Assembly (NCBI RefSeq): GCF_013184745.1
Contig: NZ_JAATVU010000051.1
Coordinates: 1 to 43,028, forward strand
Source of the DNA: Mangrovicoccus sp. HB161399
GTDB taxonomy: Bacteria; Pseudomonadota; Alphaproteobacteria; Rhodobacterales; Rhodobacteraceae
Length of the DNA stretch: 43,028 bases
Direction: 5' to 3'
A program made the position numbers and the translations under genes. Positions 8,752 to 16,943 of this stretch are shown here, piece by piece (the first letter of the stretch is position 1; each line of letters opens with the position of its first letter). The notes beneath the pieces are model-generated. The model made no database searches, was not told where the DNA came from, and was given only the letters and a program-made list of their open reading frames with translations.

Positions 8752-9715
8752 AGCTGTCGCGGACGCGCGGATCGATGACTGCATAGAGGATATCCGTGAG
8801 AAGGTTGGCAAGGACGGTCACCAGCGCGACCGCGAGGAAGATGCCCTGCAGCACCGGGTAGTCGCGCGAGGCGATCGAGGACATGAAGAGCTCGCCGATC
8901 CCGGGCCAGCCGAACACGGCCTCCACCATGATCGTGCCGGTCAGCAGGTTGGTCAGGTTGTGGCCGATGACGGTGACCACGGGGATCAGCGCGTTCGGCA
9001 GGACATGGCCGAACAGGATCTTGCGGCGCGGCAGGCCGGCTGCGGAGGCGGTGGTGACATAGTCGCCCAGCATCGCCTCCTTGAAGCTGACCCGCGCGAC
9101 CCGCGCGACGATGGCCAGGTTGAAGGCGGTGGCGATCAGCCCGGGCATCAGCCAGTGCTCCGCCAGGTCGACGAAGGCGGGCCAGCCCGGTTCGACGCCG
9201 CGCAGCGACTGCATCCCCTGGGCGGGCAGCACCTTGAAATGCACTGCCAGCAGCAGGATCAGCACCTGGCCCGACCAGAAGATCGGGATCGACTTGCCGC
9301 CGAGGCTCAGCGCCGTGATGGTCACGTCGATCCAGCGCACCTTCTGCACCGCGGCCAGCATGCCCAGCAGGATGCCCAGCACCGAGGACAGCACCAGCAC
9401 CGGCACCATCAGGATCAGCGTGTTCACCGTGCGCTCGGCCAGCAGCGCGATCACCGGCTGGCGGTTGAAGAACGAATAGCCCAGCTCGCCCTGCGCCAGG
9501 TTGGCCAGGTAGAGCCGCAGCTGGGTCCAGACGGAGTCGTCCAGCCCGAATTCCGCCCGCAGCCGCGCCACGTAGTCGGGCGGGGCGGGGAAATCGCCGA
9601 TCAGCGCCGTTACCGGGTCGCCGGGCACCAGCCGGGTCAGCAGGAAGTTCGTCACCAGCACCGCCAGCACGACGGGCACGGCATAGGCGAGGCGCGAGAG
9701 GATGAATCTTGTCAT
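8738..9715 (-). CDS. Peptide-type ABC transporter permease (DppB-like)
   Basis: A 325-residue permease beginning MTRFILSRLAYAVPVVLAVL, the typical DppB N-terminal helix, followed by RLVPGDPVTALIG. The ATPase-contacting loop reads FKEAMLGDYVTTASAAGLPRRKILFGHVLPN. It partners the DppC-like protein encoded next. I start at 9715. Longer frames run into DNA downstream of the dehydrogenase gene and lack similarity. About 60 bases separate it from the upstream alcohol dehydrogenase, compatible with one transcript. Confidence 0.92.
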   Translation of the reverse strand: MTRFILSRLAYAVPVVLAVLVTNFLLTRLVPGDPVTALIGDFPAPPDYVARLRAEFGLDDSVWTQLRLYLANLAQGELGYSFFNRQPVIALLAERTVNTLILMVPVLVLSSVLGILLGMLAAVQKVRWIDVTITALSLGGKSIPIFWSGQVLILLLAVHFKVLPAQGMQSLRGVEPGWPAFVDLAEHWLMPGLIATAFNLAIVARVARVSFKEAMLGDYVTTASAAGLPRRKILFGHVLPNALIPVVTVIGHNLTNLLTGTIMVEAVFGWPGIGELFMSSIASRDYPVLQGIFLAVALVTVLANLLTDILYAVIDPRVRDSYVRA

Positions 9716-9776
9716 GCGCAGGTCCGTTTCGGGAAAGGGGCGCGCGCCGCGCGGGGCGGCGCAGCGGCCGGATCGG

Positions 9777-10844
9777 TCAGAGGACGAAGACGGCCTTGCC
9801 GGTCTTCTGCTGGCTGAACAGGCTGTAGGCGGTCGCGGCCTCCTCCAGCTTCCATTCGTGGGTGAAGACACTGTCGATATCCAGCCCCTTGGAGGCGATG
9901 AATTCGGCGCAGTCGGCCTGGCCCGCCTTCGACATCGTCCAGGACCCCATGACGGTCACCTGGCGGCGGATCAGGTCGTTGGTGACGTCGAAGGTCACGT
10001 CCCGGCCCATGCCGACATAGGCGACCTTGCCCCAGGTCCGCACGCAGCGCGCCGCGTCGCGCCGTGCGACCGGCGAGGCCGACGCGTCGAGCGCCAGTTC
10101 GGTGCCGAGCCCGCCGGTCAGGTCGCGCACCGCCTGGACGGTGTCTTCCAGTTCCGCCGGGTTCAGCAGCTCGGCGGCGCCGAAGTTCCGGGCCGATTGC
10201 AGCCGCCCCGCATTGGTGTCGAGCGCGATCACCCGCGCGCCCATCTGCGCCGCCAGCAGCGTCGCCGAGAGCCCGACCGGCCCCTGGCCGAAGATCGCGA
10301 TGCTCTGGCCGGGCTGCACGTCCAGCCGCTGGAGCGCGCCCCAGGCAGTGCCGGTGCCGCAGGAGATCGTGGCGCCGGCCTTGAAGGACAGCGCGTCGGG
10401 CAGCGGCACGATGGTGTGGGCAGGCGCCTTCATGTACTGGGCGTGGCCGCCATGGCGGGTGGCGCCGTAATTCTCCATGACGCCGGGCTCGCGGCAGAGC
10501 TGGGTCCAGCCGCCGTTGCAGTGCTCGCAATGCCCGCAGGCGTCGTAATGGTGCTGCATGGCGCGCATGCCGACCGGGATCTTCTGCGTGTCGACCCCGG
10601 CGCCGGTGGCGACGACCACGCCGCAGGGCTCGTGCCCGGCAATGACCGGCCCGCCCTCGTAGGACGATCCGATTTCGGCAGCGATCTTCCTGCGAAGCTC
10701 CGACGGGCCGCGGTAGAGATTGAGGTCGCTGCCGCACATGCCGGACGCCTTGATCTCCAGCACCACCTCGCCCGGGCCGGGGGTCGGGTCGGGGAAGGTC
10801 ATCAGCTCGGTGGTTTCGTTGCCTGTAAACACGATGCCCTGCAT
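9777..10844 (-). CDS. Zinc-dependent alcohol dehydrogenase (MDR superfamily)
   Basis: A 355-residue medium-chain dehydrogenase that should oxidise an alcohol with NAD(P)+. The catalytic zinc region shows C37 in GMCGSD and H71-E72 in AGHEPCG. The structural zinc site has C103, C106, C109 and C117 in the order CGHCEHC...C. The nucleotide loop is IAIFGQGPVGLSA. Variation in the C-terminal half does not let me name a substrate. The gene lies between the solute-binding protein and the permeases of a peptide-type importer. This suggests the imported compound, or its first product, carries a hydroxyl group. Confidence 0.9.
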   Translation of the reverse strand: MQGIVFTGNETTELMTFPDPTPGPGEVVLEIKASGMCGSDLNLYRGPSELRRKIAAEIGSSYEGGPVIAGHEPCGVVVATGAGVDTQKIPVGMRAMQHHYDACGHCEHCNGGWTQLCREPGVMENYGATRHGGHAQYMKAPAHTIVPLPDALSFKAGATISCGTGTAWGALQRLDVQPGQSIAIFGQGPVGLSATLLAAQMGARVIALDTNAGRLQSARNFGAAELLNPAELEDTVQAVRDLTGGLGTELALDASASPVARRDAARCVRTWGKVAYVGMGRDVTFDVTNDLIRRQVTVMGSWTMSKAGQADCAEFIASKGLDIDSVFTHEWKLEEAATAYSLFSQQKTGKAVFVL

Positions 10845-10913
10845 CGGGGTCTCCTTGGTAGAATCCGCGCGGCGCGCGGCACGGCCGGGACGGGCCCGGC
10901 AAGATAGGGGGGA

Positions 10914-10931
10914 CGGGCGGCAGTCCGCCCG
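10914..10931 (-). terminator. Hairpin between the solute-binding protein and alcohol dehydrogenase genes
   Basis: CGGGCGG and CCGCCCG form a 7-bp stem with a 4-base loop, some 40 bases after the solute-binding protein stop. No T tract follows. It may be a partial terminator or an RNA-stabilising stem that keeps binding-protein mRNA more abundant than the downstream part. Confidence 0.35.
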
Positions 10932-10971
10932 GACGCAGGCCGGCCGTCCCGCAGGACCGCCGGCCGCCGTC

Positions 10972-12537
10972 TCAATCGGCGAAATGGGCGGAGCGGAAGG
11001 AGGGCAGATAGTATTCCTCCTCCAGTCCCCGGAGCTTGGAGGAAACGCCGCTCTGGGCGATGCGCTCGTGCAGCGTCAGCACCGGCAGGTCGCGGGCCAG
11101 GATGCGCTGCGCCGCGGCATAGGCCTCGCCGCGCACGGCCCGGTCGGTGGCTGTCTGCCCCTCTTCGAAGAGCGCGTCGACCTCCGGGCTGGAATAGCCG
11201 GTGGGGTTGCCGAAGTTGCGGCCCTCGGTGGCGCTGCTCCAGATCCGGGTGAGGCCGATCGCCGGATCGCCGCCGGAATTGTAGGCCACCAGCGCAAGGT
11301 CGTAGTCGAAACTGGTGAAGACCGCCGGGATGACGCTGACGCGCTCGCCGGGTTCCAGCACCAGCTCGATCCCGACCTGCTGCAGCATCGCCTTCAGCGC
11401 GGTCGCCTCCAGCTGGGAGTCGCTTTCGGTGCTGAAGTACTTCACCGACAGCGCGAAGCGGGTGCCGTCGGCGCCGCGCGGCCTGCCGGCCTCGTCGAGC
11501 AGGGCGTTCGCCTTCTCCGGGTCATAGGGATAGAGCGCGTCGAAATCGGTGTCCGCATCCGCGGCCCAGCCCATGCGGTTGGTGAAGGGCATGGTGGCCG
11601 CCGCGCCGATGCCGTTGAAGGCGGTGGCCAGCAGCTGGCTGCGGTCGATCGCCATCATCATCGCCTGGCGCACCTTGGGATCGGCGAGATCGGGATTGCG
11701 GGTATTGGCCAGCATCACATCGATCGCCGGAACCGGCGAGGGGATCATCGTGTAGGCCGGGTTGCCTTCCAGCATCATGTAGTCGTTCGACGGCAGCAGG
11801 GTGAAGTTGACGTAGTCGACCTCGCCCGCCATCAGCGCCTGGGTGCGCGAGGAGGACTGCGGCAGGACCTGGCCGATCACCGCGTCGAGATAGGGCAGGC
11901 CCTCCTCCCAGTAATCCGGGTTCTTCGCCAGCTTGACGTACTGGCCGCGGCGCCATTCGTCGAACATGAACGGACCGGTGCCGACCGGCTCGGAGGTGGT
12001 CACCGGGTTGGTCGCAGGGTCGGTGCCCTCGTAGAGATGCTTCGGCAGGATCGCCGCGCCCTGGGTGCAGTTCAGCGTGCGCAGCAGCGGCCCGTAGGGC
12101 TTCGACAGGTGCAGCACGACCTCGTGCGGGCTGGGCGTGTCGATGCTCTCGATCGCCTTGGCGGCGCCGGAGAAGACCGAGCTGAACTTGCCGCTGATCT
12201 CCTCATAGGTGTATTTCACGTCCGCCGAGGTGAAGGGCGTGCCGTCGTGGAAGGTGGCGTCGCGCAGGTGGAAAGTGTAGGTCGTGCCGTCCTCGCTGAT
12301 CTCCCAGCTCTCGGCCAGGCGCGGGACGATGTCGCCCTCGGGGGTGACGTCGACCAGCCCCTCGTAGACCTTGCAGGCGACCAGCCCGTCGGGGGTGCTG
12401 GTGGAGAGGTTGCGGTTCAGTCCGGAGGGGTCGCTGCCCAGCACGAAGATCGCGGTTCCGCCCGTTCCCTGGGCCAGGGCCGCGCCGGCGCACAGCGCAA
12501 GGGCCGTCCCGACAGCTGCCATCGGCATTGGTCGCAT
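10972..12537 (-). CDS. ABC transporter solute-binding protein, family 5 (SBP_bac_5)
   Basis: A periplasmic binding protein of 521 residues for peptides or similar solutes. The signal peptide is MRPMPMAAVGTALALCAGAALA with cleavage likely before QGTGG. Family features include the early VYEGLVDVTPEGDIVPRLAESW region and the repeated YTFHLRDATFHDGTPFTSADV motif. I chose the ATG at 12537. It has AGGAG eight bases upstream and puts the signal peptide at the N-terminus; a frame opening at 12615 does not. It is first in the operon with the dehydrogenase and the Dpp-like components. A GntR-type operator copy lies at 12568-12579, just upstream of the ribosome site. Confidence 0.94.
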   Translation of the reverse strand: MRPMPMAAVGTALALCAGAALAQGTGGTAIFVLGSDPSGLNRNLSTSTPDGLVACKVYEGLVDVTPEGDIVPRLAESWEISEDGTTYTFHLRDATFHDGTPFTSADVKYTYEEISGKFSSVFSGAAKAIESIDTPSPHEVVLHLSKPYGPLLRTLNCTQGAAILPKHLYEGTDPATNPVTTSEPVGTGPFMFDEWRRGQYVKLAKNPDYWEEGLPYLDAVIGQVLPQSSSRTQALMAGEVDYVNFTLLPSNDYMMLEGNPAYTMIPSPVPAIDVMLANTRNPDLADPKVRQAMMMAIDRSQLLATAFNGIGAAATMPFTNRMGWAADADTDFDALYPYDPEKANALLDEAGRPRGADGTRFALSVKYFSTESDSQLEATALKAMLQQVGIELVLEPGERVSVIPAVFTSFDYDLALVAYNSGGDPAIGLTRIWSSATEGRNFGNPTGYSSPEVDALFEEGQTATDRAVRGEAYAAAQRILARDLPVLTLHERIAQSGVSSKLRGLEEEYYLPSFRSAHFAD

Positions 12538-12567
12538 CGAGTCTACTCCTGTTGGGGTTTTTCTAAA

Positions 12568-12579
12568 TTTGTATTCAAA
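12568..12579. promoter_or_regulatory. Operator copy A (TTTGTATTCAAA) upstream of the solute-binding protein operon
   Basis: TTTGTATTCAAA is an imperfect palindrome in an AT-rich stretch, 31 bases upstream of the solute-binding protein start. The same motif recurs at 12714, 23321 and 23434, each at the start region of a transcript. It resembles sites of GntR/FadR-type regulators, and one is encoded at 26462. Confidence 0.65.
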
Positions 12580-12684
12580 CCGTAGATGCAGCCTGTTCAT
12601 GAGTCCACGATTCAAAGTTTATGAAGCCATAATTCCCTCATATGCCAAAAAGTGCCCAATATTTGAACTAAAATTCCGGATATT

Positions 12685-12713
12685 TTGACTGCAACGCAGA
12701 GAAGTTGGATCAT
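12685..12713 (+). promoter_or_regulatory. Candidate promoter of the CoA-transferase gene
   Basis: A -35-like TTGACT at 12685-12690 is followed after 17 bases by a weak -10, GATCAT, at 12708-12713. Operator copy B begins right after it, where transcription would start. Confidence 0.4.
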
Positions 12714-12725
12714 ATTGAATACAAA
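12714..12725. promoter_or_regulatory. Operator copy B (ATTGAATACAAA) upstream of the CoA-transferase gene
   Basis: ATTGAATACAAA is the reverse-complement form of the TTTGTATTCAA motif. It lies 15 bases before the CoA-transferase ATG and 146 bases centre to centre from copy A. A repressor bound here would cover the transcription start. Confidence 0.6.
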
Positions 12726-12740
12726 AATGGAGATTCGCCC

Positions 12741-13910
12741 ATGCAACCTTTCCGTGGCGTGATGGTGCTCGACGTGACCCATGTGCTGGCCGGACCCTTC
12801 GCGACGGTCCAGCTGGCGATGCAGGGCGCCTCCGTGATCAAGGTCGAACCGCCCGGGGACCCCGATCAGTCGCGCTTTGCCGGGGCGGATCCGGCTCTGA
12901 ACGCCGAGGGCCTCGGGACGGCCTTCCAGACCCAGGGCGCGGGCAAGCGCTGCCTGGCGCTCGATTTGAATACAGAGCAGGGGCGGACGGTCCTGCTGCA
13001 GCTTGCGGAACGGGCGGATGTCTTCGTCGAGAATTTCCGGCCGGGCGCGCTGGCCGGGCTGGGCCTGGGTGCGGCGGATCTGCGCAGGCGCAACCCCCGG
13101 CTGATCCATTGCGCGATCTCCGCCTTCGGCGCGGAAGGACCGCGCGGGCAGGAGACGGCCTATGATCTGGTGGTGCAGGCAGCCACCGGGCTGATGGCGA
13201 TGAACGGCACGCCCGAGACCTCGCCGGTCCGGCTGGGCATTCCGGCGGTGGACTACGCGACCGGCATGATGGCGGCCTATGCCATCTCGGCGGCGCTGTT
13301 CCGGCGCGAGCGGACCGGCGAGGGGGCGCAGATCGACCTGGCCATGGCAGATGTCGCCGGGCTGCTGATGGCCTCGGGCCTGACCGGCTTCGCCAATGGC
13401 GGGGCGGAGCCGCGGGCGACCGGCCATGCGCTGCCCGGCGTGGCGCAGGGGATGTTCCGCGCCAAGGACGGGCCGGTGGCGATCGCCGCCAACAACCTGC
13501 GCCAGCAGCAGCGGCTCTTCGCGGCGCTGGGGCGGCCGGATCTGGTGCGGGAGACGCGTGAGGAGGCGGCGCGCCACCGCGATGCCGACCGGGCCCAGCT
13601 GGAGCAGATGGTGGCGGAGCGCAGCGCCGCCGATCTGGAAGACCTGCTGCGCGCGGCGCGGGTCCCGGTCTCGCCGGTGCGCAGCGTCGCCGAGGCCATG
13701 GCCGATCCGCAGCGCCGCGCGCGCGGCAGCTTCGCCCGGCCGGAAACCGGCGGCCCGCTGCTGCCGCTGTCCGGCTTCCTGATCGACGGGCAGCCCGCGC
13801 GCCATGCATTCGCGCCGCGCAAGGCGGGGGCCGACAGCGCGGAGATCCTGGCGGAACTGGGATATTCGGAGGCCGAGATCGCCGCGCTGGCCGCCGGTGG
13901 CGTGATCTGA
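12741..13910 (+). CDS. CaiB/BaiF family (class III) CoA-transferase
   Basis: A cytoplasmic enzyme of 389 residues that should move CoA between carboxylic acids. The N-terminus VMVLDVTHVLAGPFATVQLA and the segment VIKVEPPGDPD are typical. ADVFVENFRPG follows, and the catalytic aspartate is likely D142 in AYDLVVQAATG. The ATG at 12741 gives the family-like N-terminus and has GGAGA upstream; an ATG at 12705 would add residues coded across operator B. It stands alone on the plus strand, divergent from the importer operon. Acid activation for a catabolic pathway is a reasonable role. A fifth operator-like sequence lies within the gene at 12965-12976. Confidence 0.93.
   Translation: MQPFRGVMVLDVTHVLAGPFATVQLAMQGASVIKVEPPGDPDQSRFAGADPALNAEGLGTAFQTQGAGKRCLALDLNTEQGRTVLLQLAERADVFVENFRPGALAGLGLGAADLRRRNPRLIHCAISAFGAEGPRGQETAYDLVVQAATGLMAMNGTPETSPVRLGIPAVDYATGMMAAYAISAALFRRERTGEGAQIDLAMADVAGLLMASGLTGFANGGAEPRATGHALPGVAQGMFRAKDGPVAIAANNLRQQQRLFAALGRPDLVRETREEAARHRDADRAQLEQMVAERSAADLEDLLRAARVPVSPVRSVAEAMADPQRRARGSFARPETGGPLLPLSGFLIDGQPARHAFAPRKAGADSAEILAELGYSEAEIAALAAGGVI
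12965..12976. promoter_or_regulatory. Operator-like copy C inside the CoA-transferase gene
   Basis: TTTGAATACAGA shares the core TTGAATACA with copy B, 251 bases upstream. It is coded by TTG AAT ACA (Leu-Asn-Thr), three AT-leaning codons in a row in a gene otherwise rich in G and C at third positions. It could be a downstream operator for looping repression, or chance. Confidence 0.3.
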
Positions 13911-13928
13911 CGCGCCGCCGGACAAGGC

Positions 13929-14408
13929 TCAGCCGATCAGGTCCTGCAGCGGCAGCGCGTGGCGCTGCACCGGGGTCTTGATCACGATGTAGCTGAAATA
14001 CTGCGAGATGCCGATGTTGCGCTCCAGGAGCGCCTCGGCCATCTCGTGGTAGTCCTGCACGTTGCGCGCGGTGAATTTCACCAGGTAGTCGTAGCCCCCC
14101 GAGATCAGGTGGCATTCGCTGACCTGCGGGATGCGCGCTATCTCGTTCTCGAAGCGGGCGAAGAGCTCCCGCCGGTGGTCGGCGAGAGTGAATTCGGTGA
14201 AGACCGTGATCGTGTCCGAGATCTTCGAGACGTCGACGAAGGCGCCGTAGCCCGAGATGATGCCCTGCGCCTCCATCCGCTTGATGCGCTGGATGCAGGG
14301 CGAGGCGGAAAGCCCGACATGCTCGGACAGGCGGACATTGGATATCCGCCCGTTCTTCATCAGCTCGCTGAGGATGCGGATGTCGATCTGGTCGAGCTTC
14401 TGCGACAC
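13929..14408 (-). CDS. Lrp/AsnC family transcriptional regulator
   Basis: A 159-residue DNA-binding regulator of normal family length. The N-terminal helix-turn-helix runs from LDQIDIRILSELMKNGRIS through SEHVGLSASPCIQRIKRME. The C-terminal RAM ligand-binding domain includes VSECHLISGGYDYLVKF and YHEMAEALLERNIGISQYFSYIV. Lrp proteins usually respond to amino acids or related small acids. The gene lies 10 bases after the dehalogenase gene on the same strand, so the two are probably co-transcribed. It may autoregulate and control the divergent aldehyde dehydrogenase. It converges on the CoA-transferase gene with only 18 bases between. Confidence 0.94.
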   Translation of the reverse strand: MSQKLDQIDIRILSELMKNGRISNVRLSEHVGLSASPCIQRIKRMEAQGIISGYGAFVDVSKISDTITVFTEFTLADHRRELFARFENEIARIPQVSECHLISGGYDYLVKFTARNVQDYHEMAEALLERNIGISQYFSYIVIKTPVQRHALPLQDLIG

Positions 14409-14418
14409 GTCATGCCCC

Positions 14419-15147
14419 TCAGGAGGCGAGCGACAGCTGCTTCTGATGGGCCTGGACGAGTTCGGCCATCGAATTGAAGCGGAAGTCGTATTTCGGCATC
14501 TCGCCGGGGTTCATCGTGGCGCCGAAGCCTTCCTTGTCGTGGCGGCGGTAGATCCAGGCCGAGGTCAGCCCGTGACGGTTGGCGGGCTGGTGGTCGTGGA
14601 ACATGCTCTCGGCGGTGTGCAGGATGTCGCCCTTGCCGTAGCCGTTGCGCGCCAGATGCGCGAGCATGTAGTCGAAATTCCGGTCCGACGGCTTGTACGA
14701 GCCCACGTCCTCGGCGGTGTAGACATAGTCGAAGGTCACGCCGAGCTTCTCGTTGGAATGGGCGAAGCTCCTCGCGTCCACGTTCGAGAGCACGGCCAGC
14801 TTGTAGTATTTCTGCAGGTACTGCAGCGCGCCGGCGCTGTCGGCGAAAGCGGGCCAGTATTCGACCGAATTGCCGTAGGTCTCGCATTCCGCCCAGGTCA
14901 CCGGGATGCCCCATTCCTCGGCAATGCGGCGGTAGACCGTGGCCAGCAGGCGCGAATAGGGCATTGCGGGCGTCGCCGCCTGCTGGGTGCTCTCATGGAA
15001 GGCGTGGGTTTCCAGAACCTTGTCGCGGCTGGGCTGCTCGGGCAGGCGTTCGAAGAGAGGGCGAAGGCCTTCGAACATGCCGGTCTCCCAGTCGATCAGG
15101 GTGCCGTAGACGTCGAAGGTCAGGACTTTGAAATCTTGCAGGGTCAT
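14419..15147 (-). CDS. Haloacid dehalogenase type II (HAD superfamily)
   Basis: A 242-residue HAD hydrolase resembling L-2-haloacid dehalogenases. The nucleophile motif is FDVYGTLIDW, with the aspartate near residue 12. Motif II appears as LSNVDARS, the lysine of motif III as GSYKPSDRNFDYML, and the acidic end region as ESMFHDHQPANRHGLTSAWIYRR. The ATG at 15147 gives the canonical N-terminus. Several family members act on phosphorylated or other substrates, so halogen chemistry is not proved. The neighbours are an Lrp regulator downstream and a divergent aldehyde dehydrogenase. Dehalogenation of a haloacid followed by oxidation would be coherent but is inference. Confidence 0.88.
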   Translation of the reverse strand: MTLQDFKVLTFDVYGTLIDWETGMFEGLRPLFERLPEQPSRDKVLETHAFHESTQQAATPAMPYSRLLATVYRRIAEEWGIPVTWAECETYGNSVEYWPAFADSAGALQYLQKYYKLAVLSNVDARSFAHSNEKLGVTFDYVYTAEDVGSYKPSDRNFDYMLAHLARNGYGKGDILHTAESMFHDHQPANRHGLTSAWIYRRHDKEGFGATMNPGEMPKYDFRFNSMAELVQAHQKQLSLAS

Positions 15148-15496
15148 CGGTGTTTCGCTCTCGTTGCTTCTGTGGTGTCGGTTCCGGGCCGCCGCGGAGG
15201 CGCCGCGCCGCCGGTCTCCGCCGCGGGGACGGGGCCTGGCTGTTCCGTCCTTCCGGCGGCCATGAATGTCTTCCTTCCTCCAGATGCACGTCCCGCACCT
15301 GTTCCGCAAGCGGCGGGCCCGGCCGGACCGGTCCGCTGCGGCACCATCCTTGCCGCTGCCGCGCCGCGGAATTCACCGAATTTCCCGCCGAAACTGCCGG
15401 GAAATGTTGTTCTGCGGTGCAGCTTTGCCGAAACCCGCTGCCGGAGCCGTCCTAGCCTCGGAGCCATCGAAAATGTGAAAACAGGGCAGGTGCTTC
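15148..15496. other. Intergenic region between divergent dehalogenase and aldehyde dehydrogenase genes
   Basis: A 349-base region that must hold both promoters. I see one dyad (15381-15404) but no convincing -35/-10 pair and no copy of the GntR-type motif, so this pair of operons may be controlled differently from the rest of the island. Confidence 0.5.
15381..15404. promoter_or_regulatory. Dyad TTTCCCG-N10-CGGGAAA upstream of the aldehyde dehydrogenase gene
   Basis: Two perfect 7-base arms are separated by 10 bases, about 92 bases before the aldehyde dehydrogenase start. The arm centres are about 17 bases apart. It is a plausible regulator site, perhaps for the Lrp protein encoded nearby, but untested. 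Confidence 0.35.
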
Positions 15497-16933
15497 ATGA
15501 GCCGGAAAGATTTCTATATTGACGGACAATGGGTTGGGTCGAAGGGCACGCTGACCCGCGAGATCGTCGATCCGGCGAGCTACGAGGTCATCGGCCATGT
15601 CTCCCTGGCCACGGCGGAGGATGTCGAGGCAGCGGTTTCCGCTGCGCGGCGCGCCTTCGAGCGGCAGATCGGCCCGGAGGGGCTGGACGTTGCGGCGCGG
15701 ATCGCGCTGCTCCGCCGCATCGCCGACATCATGGAGCGCCGCCAGGAGGACCTGGCCCAGGCGATCTCCGCCGAGATCGGCGTGCCGATTTCCTATGCGC
15801 GCAGCGGCCATGCCGCCGCCGGAGCCGCGCATATCCGCATCCTCTGCGAGGAGATGGAGCGCTTCTCCTTCGAATGGATGCAGACCGATACGCTGGTGAC
15901 CCGGGTGCCGATCGGCGTCGCCGCGCTGATCACGCCCTGGAACGTGCCGGTCAACCAGATCGTCATCAAGGTCGCTCCGGCGCTGGGGGCCGGCTGCGCG
16001 GTGATCCTGAAGCCGTCGGAGATCGCGCCGGGCAATGCCCGGATCATCGCCGAGATCCTCGACGAGGCGGGCGTGCCGCCGGGCCTGTTCAACCTGATCC
16101 ACGGCGACGGCGAAGGCGCGGGGGCGGCGCTGTCCTCGCATCCCGACATCGACATGGTCTCCTTCACCGGCTCGACCCGCGCGGGCGTGGCCGTGTCGCG
16201 CAATGCCGCGCCGACGGTGAAGCGGGTCGGGCTGGAGCTGGGGGGCAAGTCGGCCAACATCCTGCTGCCCGACGCCGATTTCGCCGAGGCCGTCGCCAAG
16301 GGCGTGAAGGGCTGCTTCGCCAATTCCGGCCAGGCCTGCTCGGCGCCCAGCCGCATGCTGGTGCCGCAGGACCGGATGGAAGAGGCGGCCGCGGTCGCGG
16401 CGGAAACCGCGGCGGGCTTCGCGACCGGCGATCCGCGCGATCCCGGCACCGATCTGGGCCCGGTGGCGGGCGAGGCGCAGTGGACGCGCATCCAGGGACT
16501 GATCGAGAGCGGCATCGCCGAGGGCGCGCGGCTGGTGGCCGGCGGTCCGGGCCTGCCCGAGGGGCTTGCCTCGGGCGCCTATGTGCGGCCGACGGTCTTC
16601 GCCGATGTCGCCCCGGACATGGCCATCGCGCAGCAGGAAATCTTCGGCCCCGTGCTGTCGATCATCGGCTACCGGGACGAGGACGACGCGGTCCGCATCG
16701 CCAACGGCACGGTCTACGGGCTGGCCGCCTATGTGCAGGGCCGCGACCTGGACCGGGTCCGTGCCGTCGGCCGCCGCCTGCGCGCCGGGCGGGTGCACCT
16801 GAACTACCCGGTGCTCGACCGGACCGCGCCCTTCGGCGGCTTCCGCCAGTCCGGCAACGGCCGCGAGCAGGGGCGGTACGGGCTTGAGGAATTCCTCGAA
16901 TACAGTGCATTGATCGGTCATGGCCATGGATGA
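15497..16933 (+). CDS. NAD(P)+-dependent aldehyde dehydrogenase
   Basis: A 478-residue aldehyde dehydrogenase of standard length. The oxyanion-hole asparagine is N149 in ITPWNV, the general base E247 in GLELGGKSAN and the nucleophile C281 in NSGQACSAPSRM. The nucleotide-binding FTGSTRAG precedes them, and PFGGFRQSGNGREQGRYGLEEF closes the domain. It should oxidise an aldehyde to an acid; the substrate is not evident. The lyase-like gene starts just after or overlaps its end, so the pair is probably one transcript. A coupled lyase-to-aldehyde-oxidation step is possible. Confidence 0.95.
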   Translation: MSRKDFYIDGQWVGSKGTLTREIVDPASYEVIGHVSLATAEDVEAAVSAARRAFERQIGPEGLDVAARIALLRRIADIMERRQEDLAQAISAEIGVPISYARSGHAAAGAAHIRILCEEMERFSFEWMQTDTLVTRVPIGVAALITPWNVPVNQIVIKVAPALGAGCAVILKPSEIAPGNARIIAEILDEAGVPPGLFNLIHGDGEGAGAALSSHPDIDMVSFTGSTRAGVAVSRNAAPTVKRVGLELGGKSANILLPDADFAEAVAKGVKGCFANSGQACSAPSRMLVPQDRMEEAAAVAAETAAGFATGDPRDPGTDLGPVAGEAQWTRIQGLIESGIAEGARLVAGGPGLPEGLASGAYVRPTVFADVAPDMAIAQQEIFGPVLSIIGYRDEDDAVRIANGTVYGLAAYVQGRDLDRVRAVGRRLRAGRVHLNYPVLDRTAPFGGFRQSGNGREQGRYGLEEFLEYSALIGHGHG

Positions 16934-16943
16934 GGAGATGCCG

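Noticed and set aside
10720-12585. A 621-codon plus-strand open frame
   Set aside because: It is opposite the solute-binding protein gene, which has a signal peptide, a good ribosome site and family motifs.
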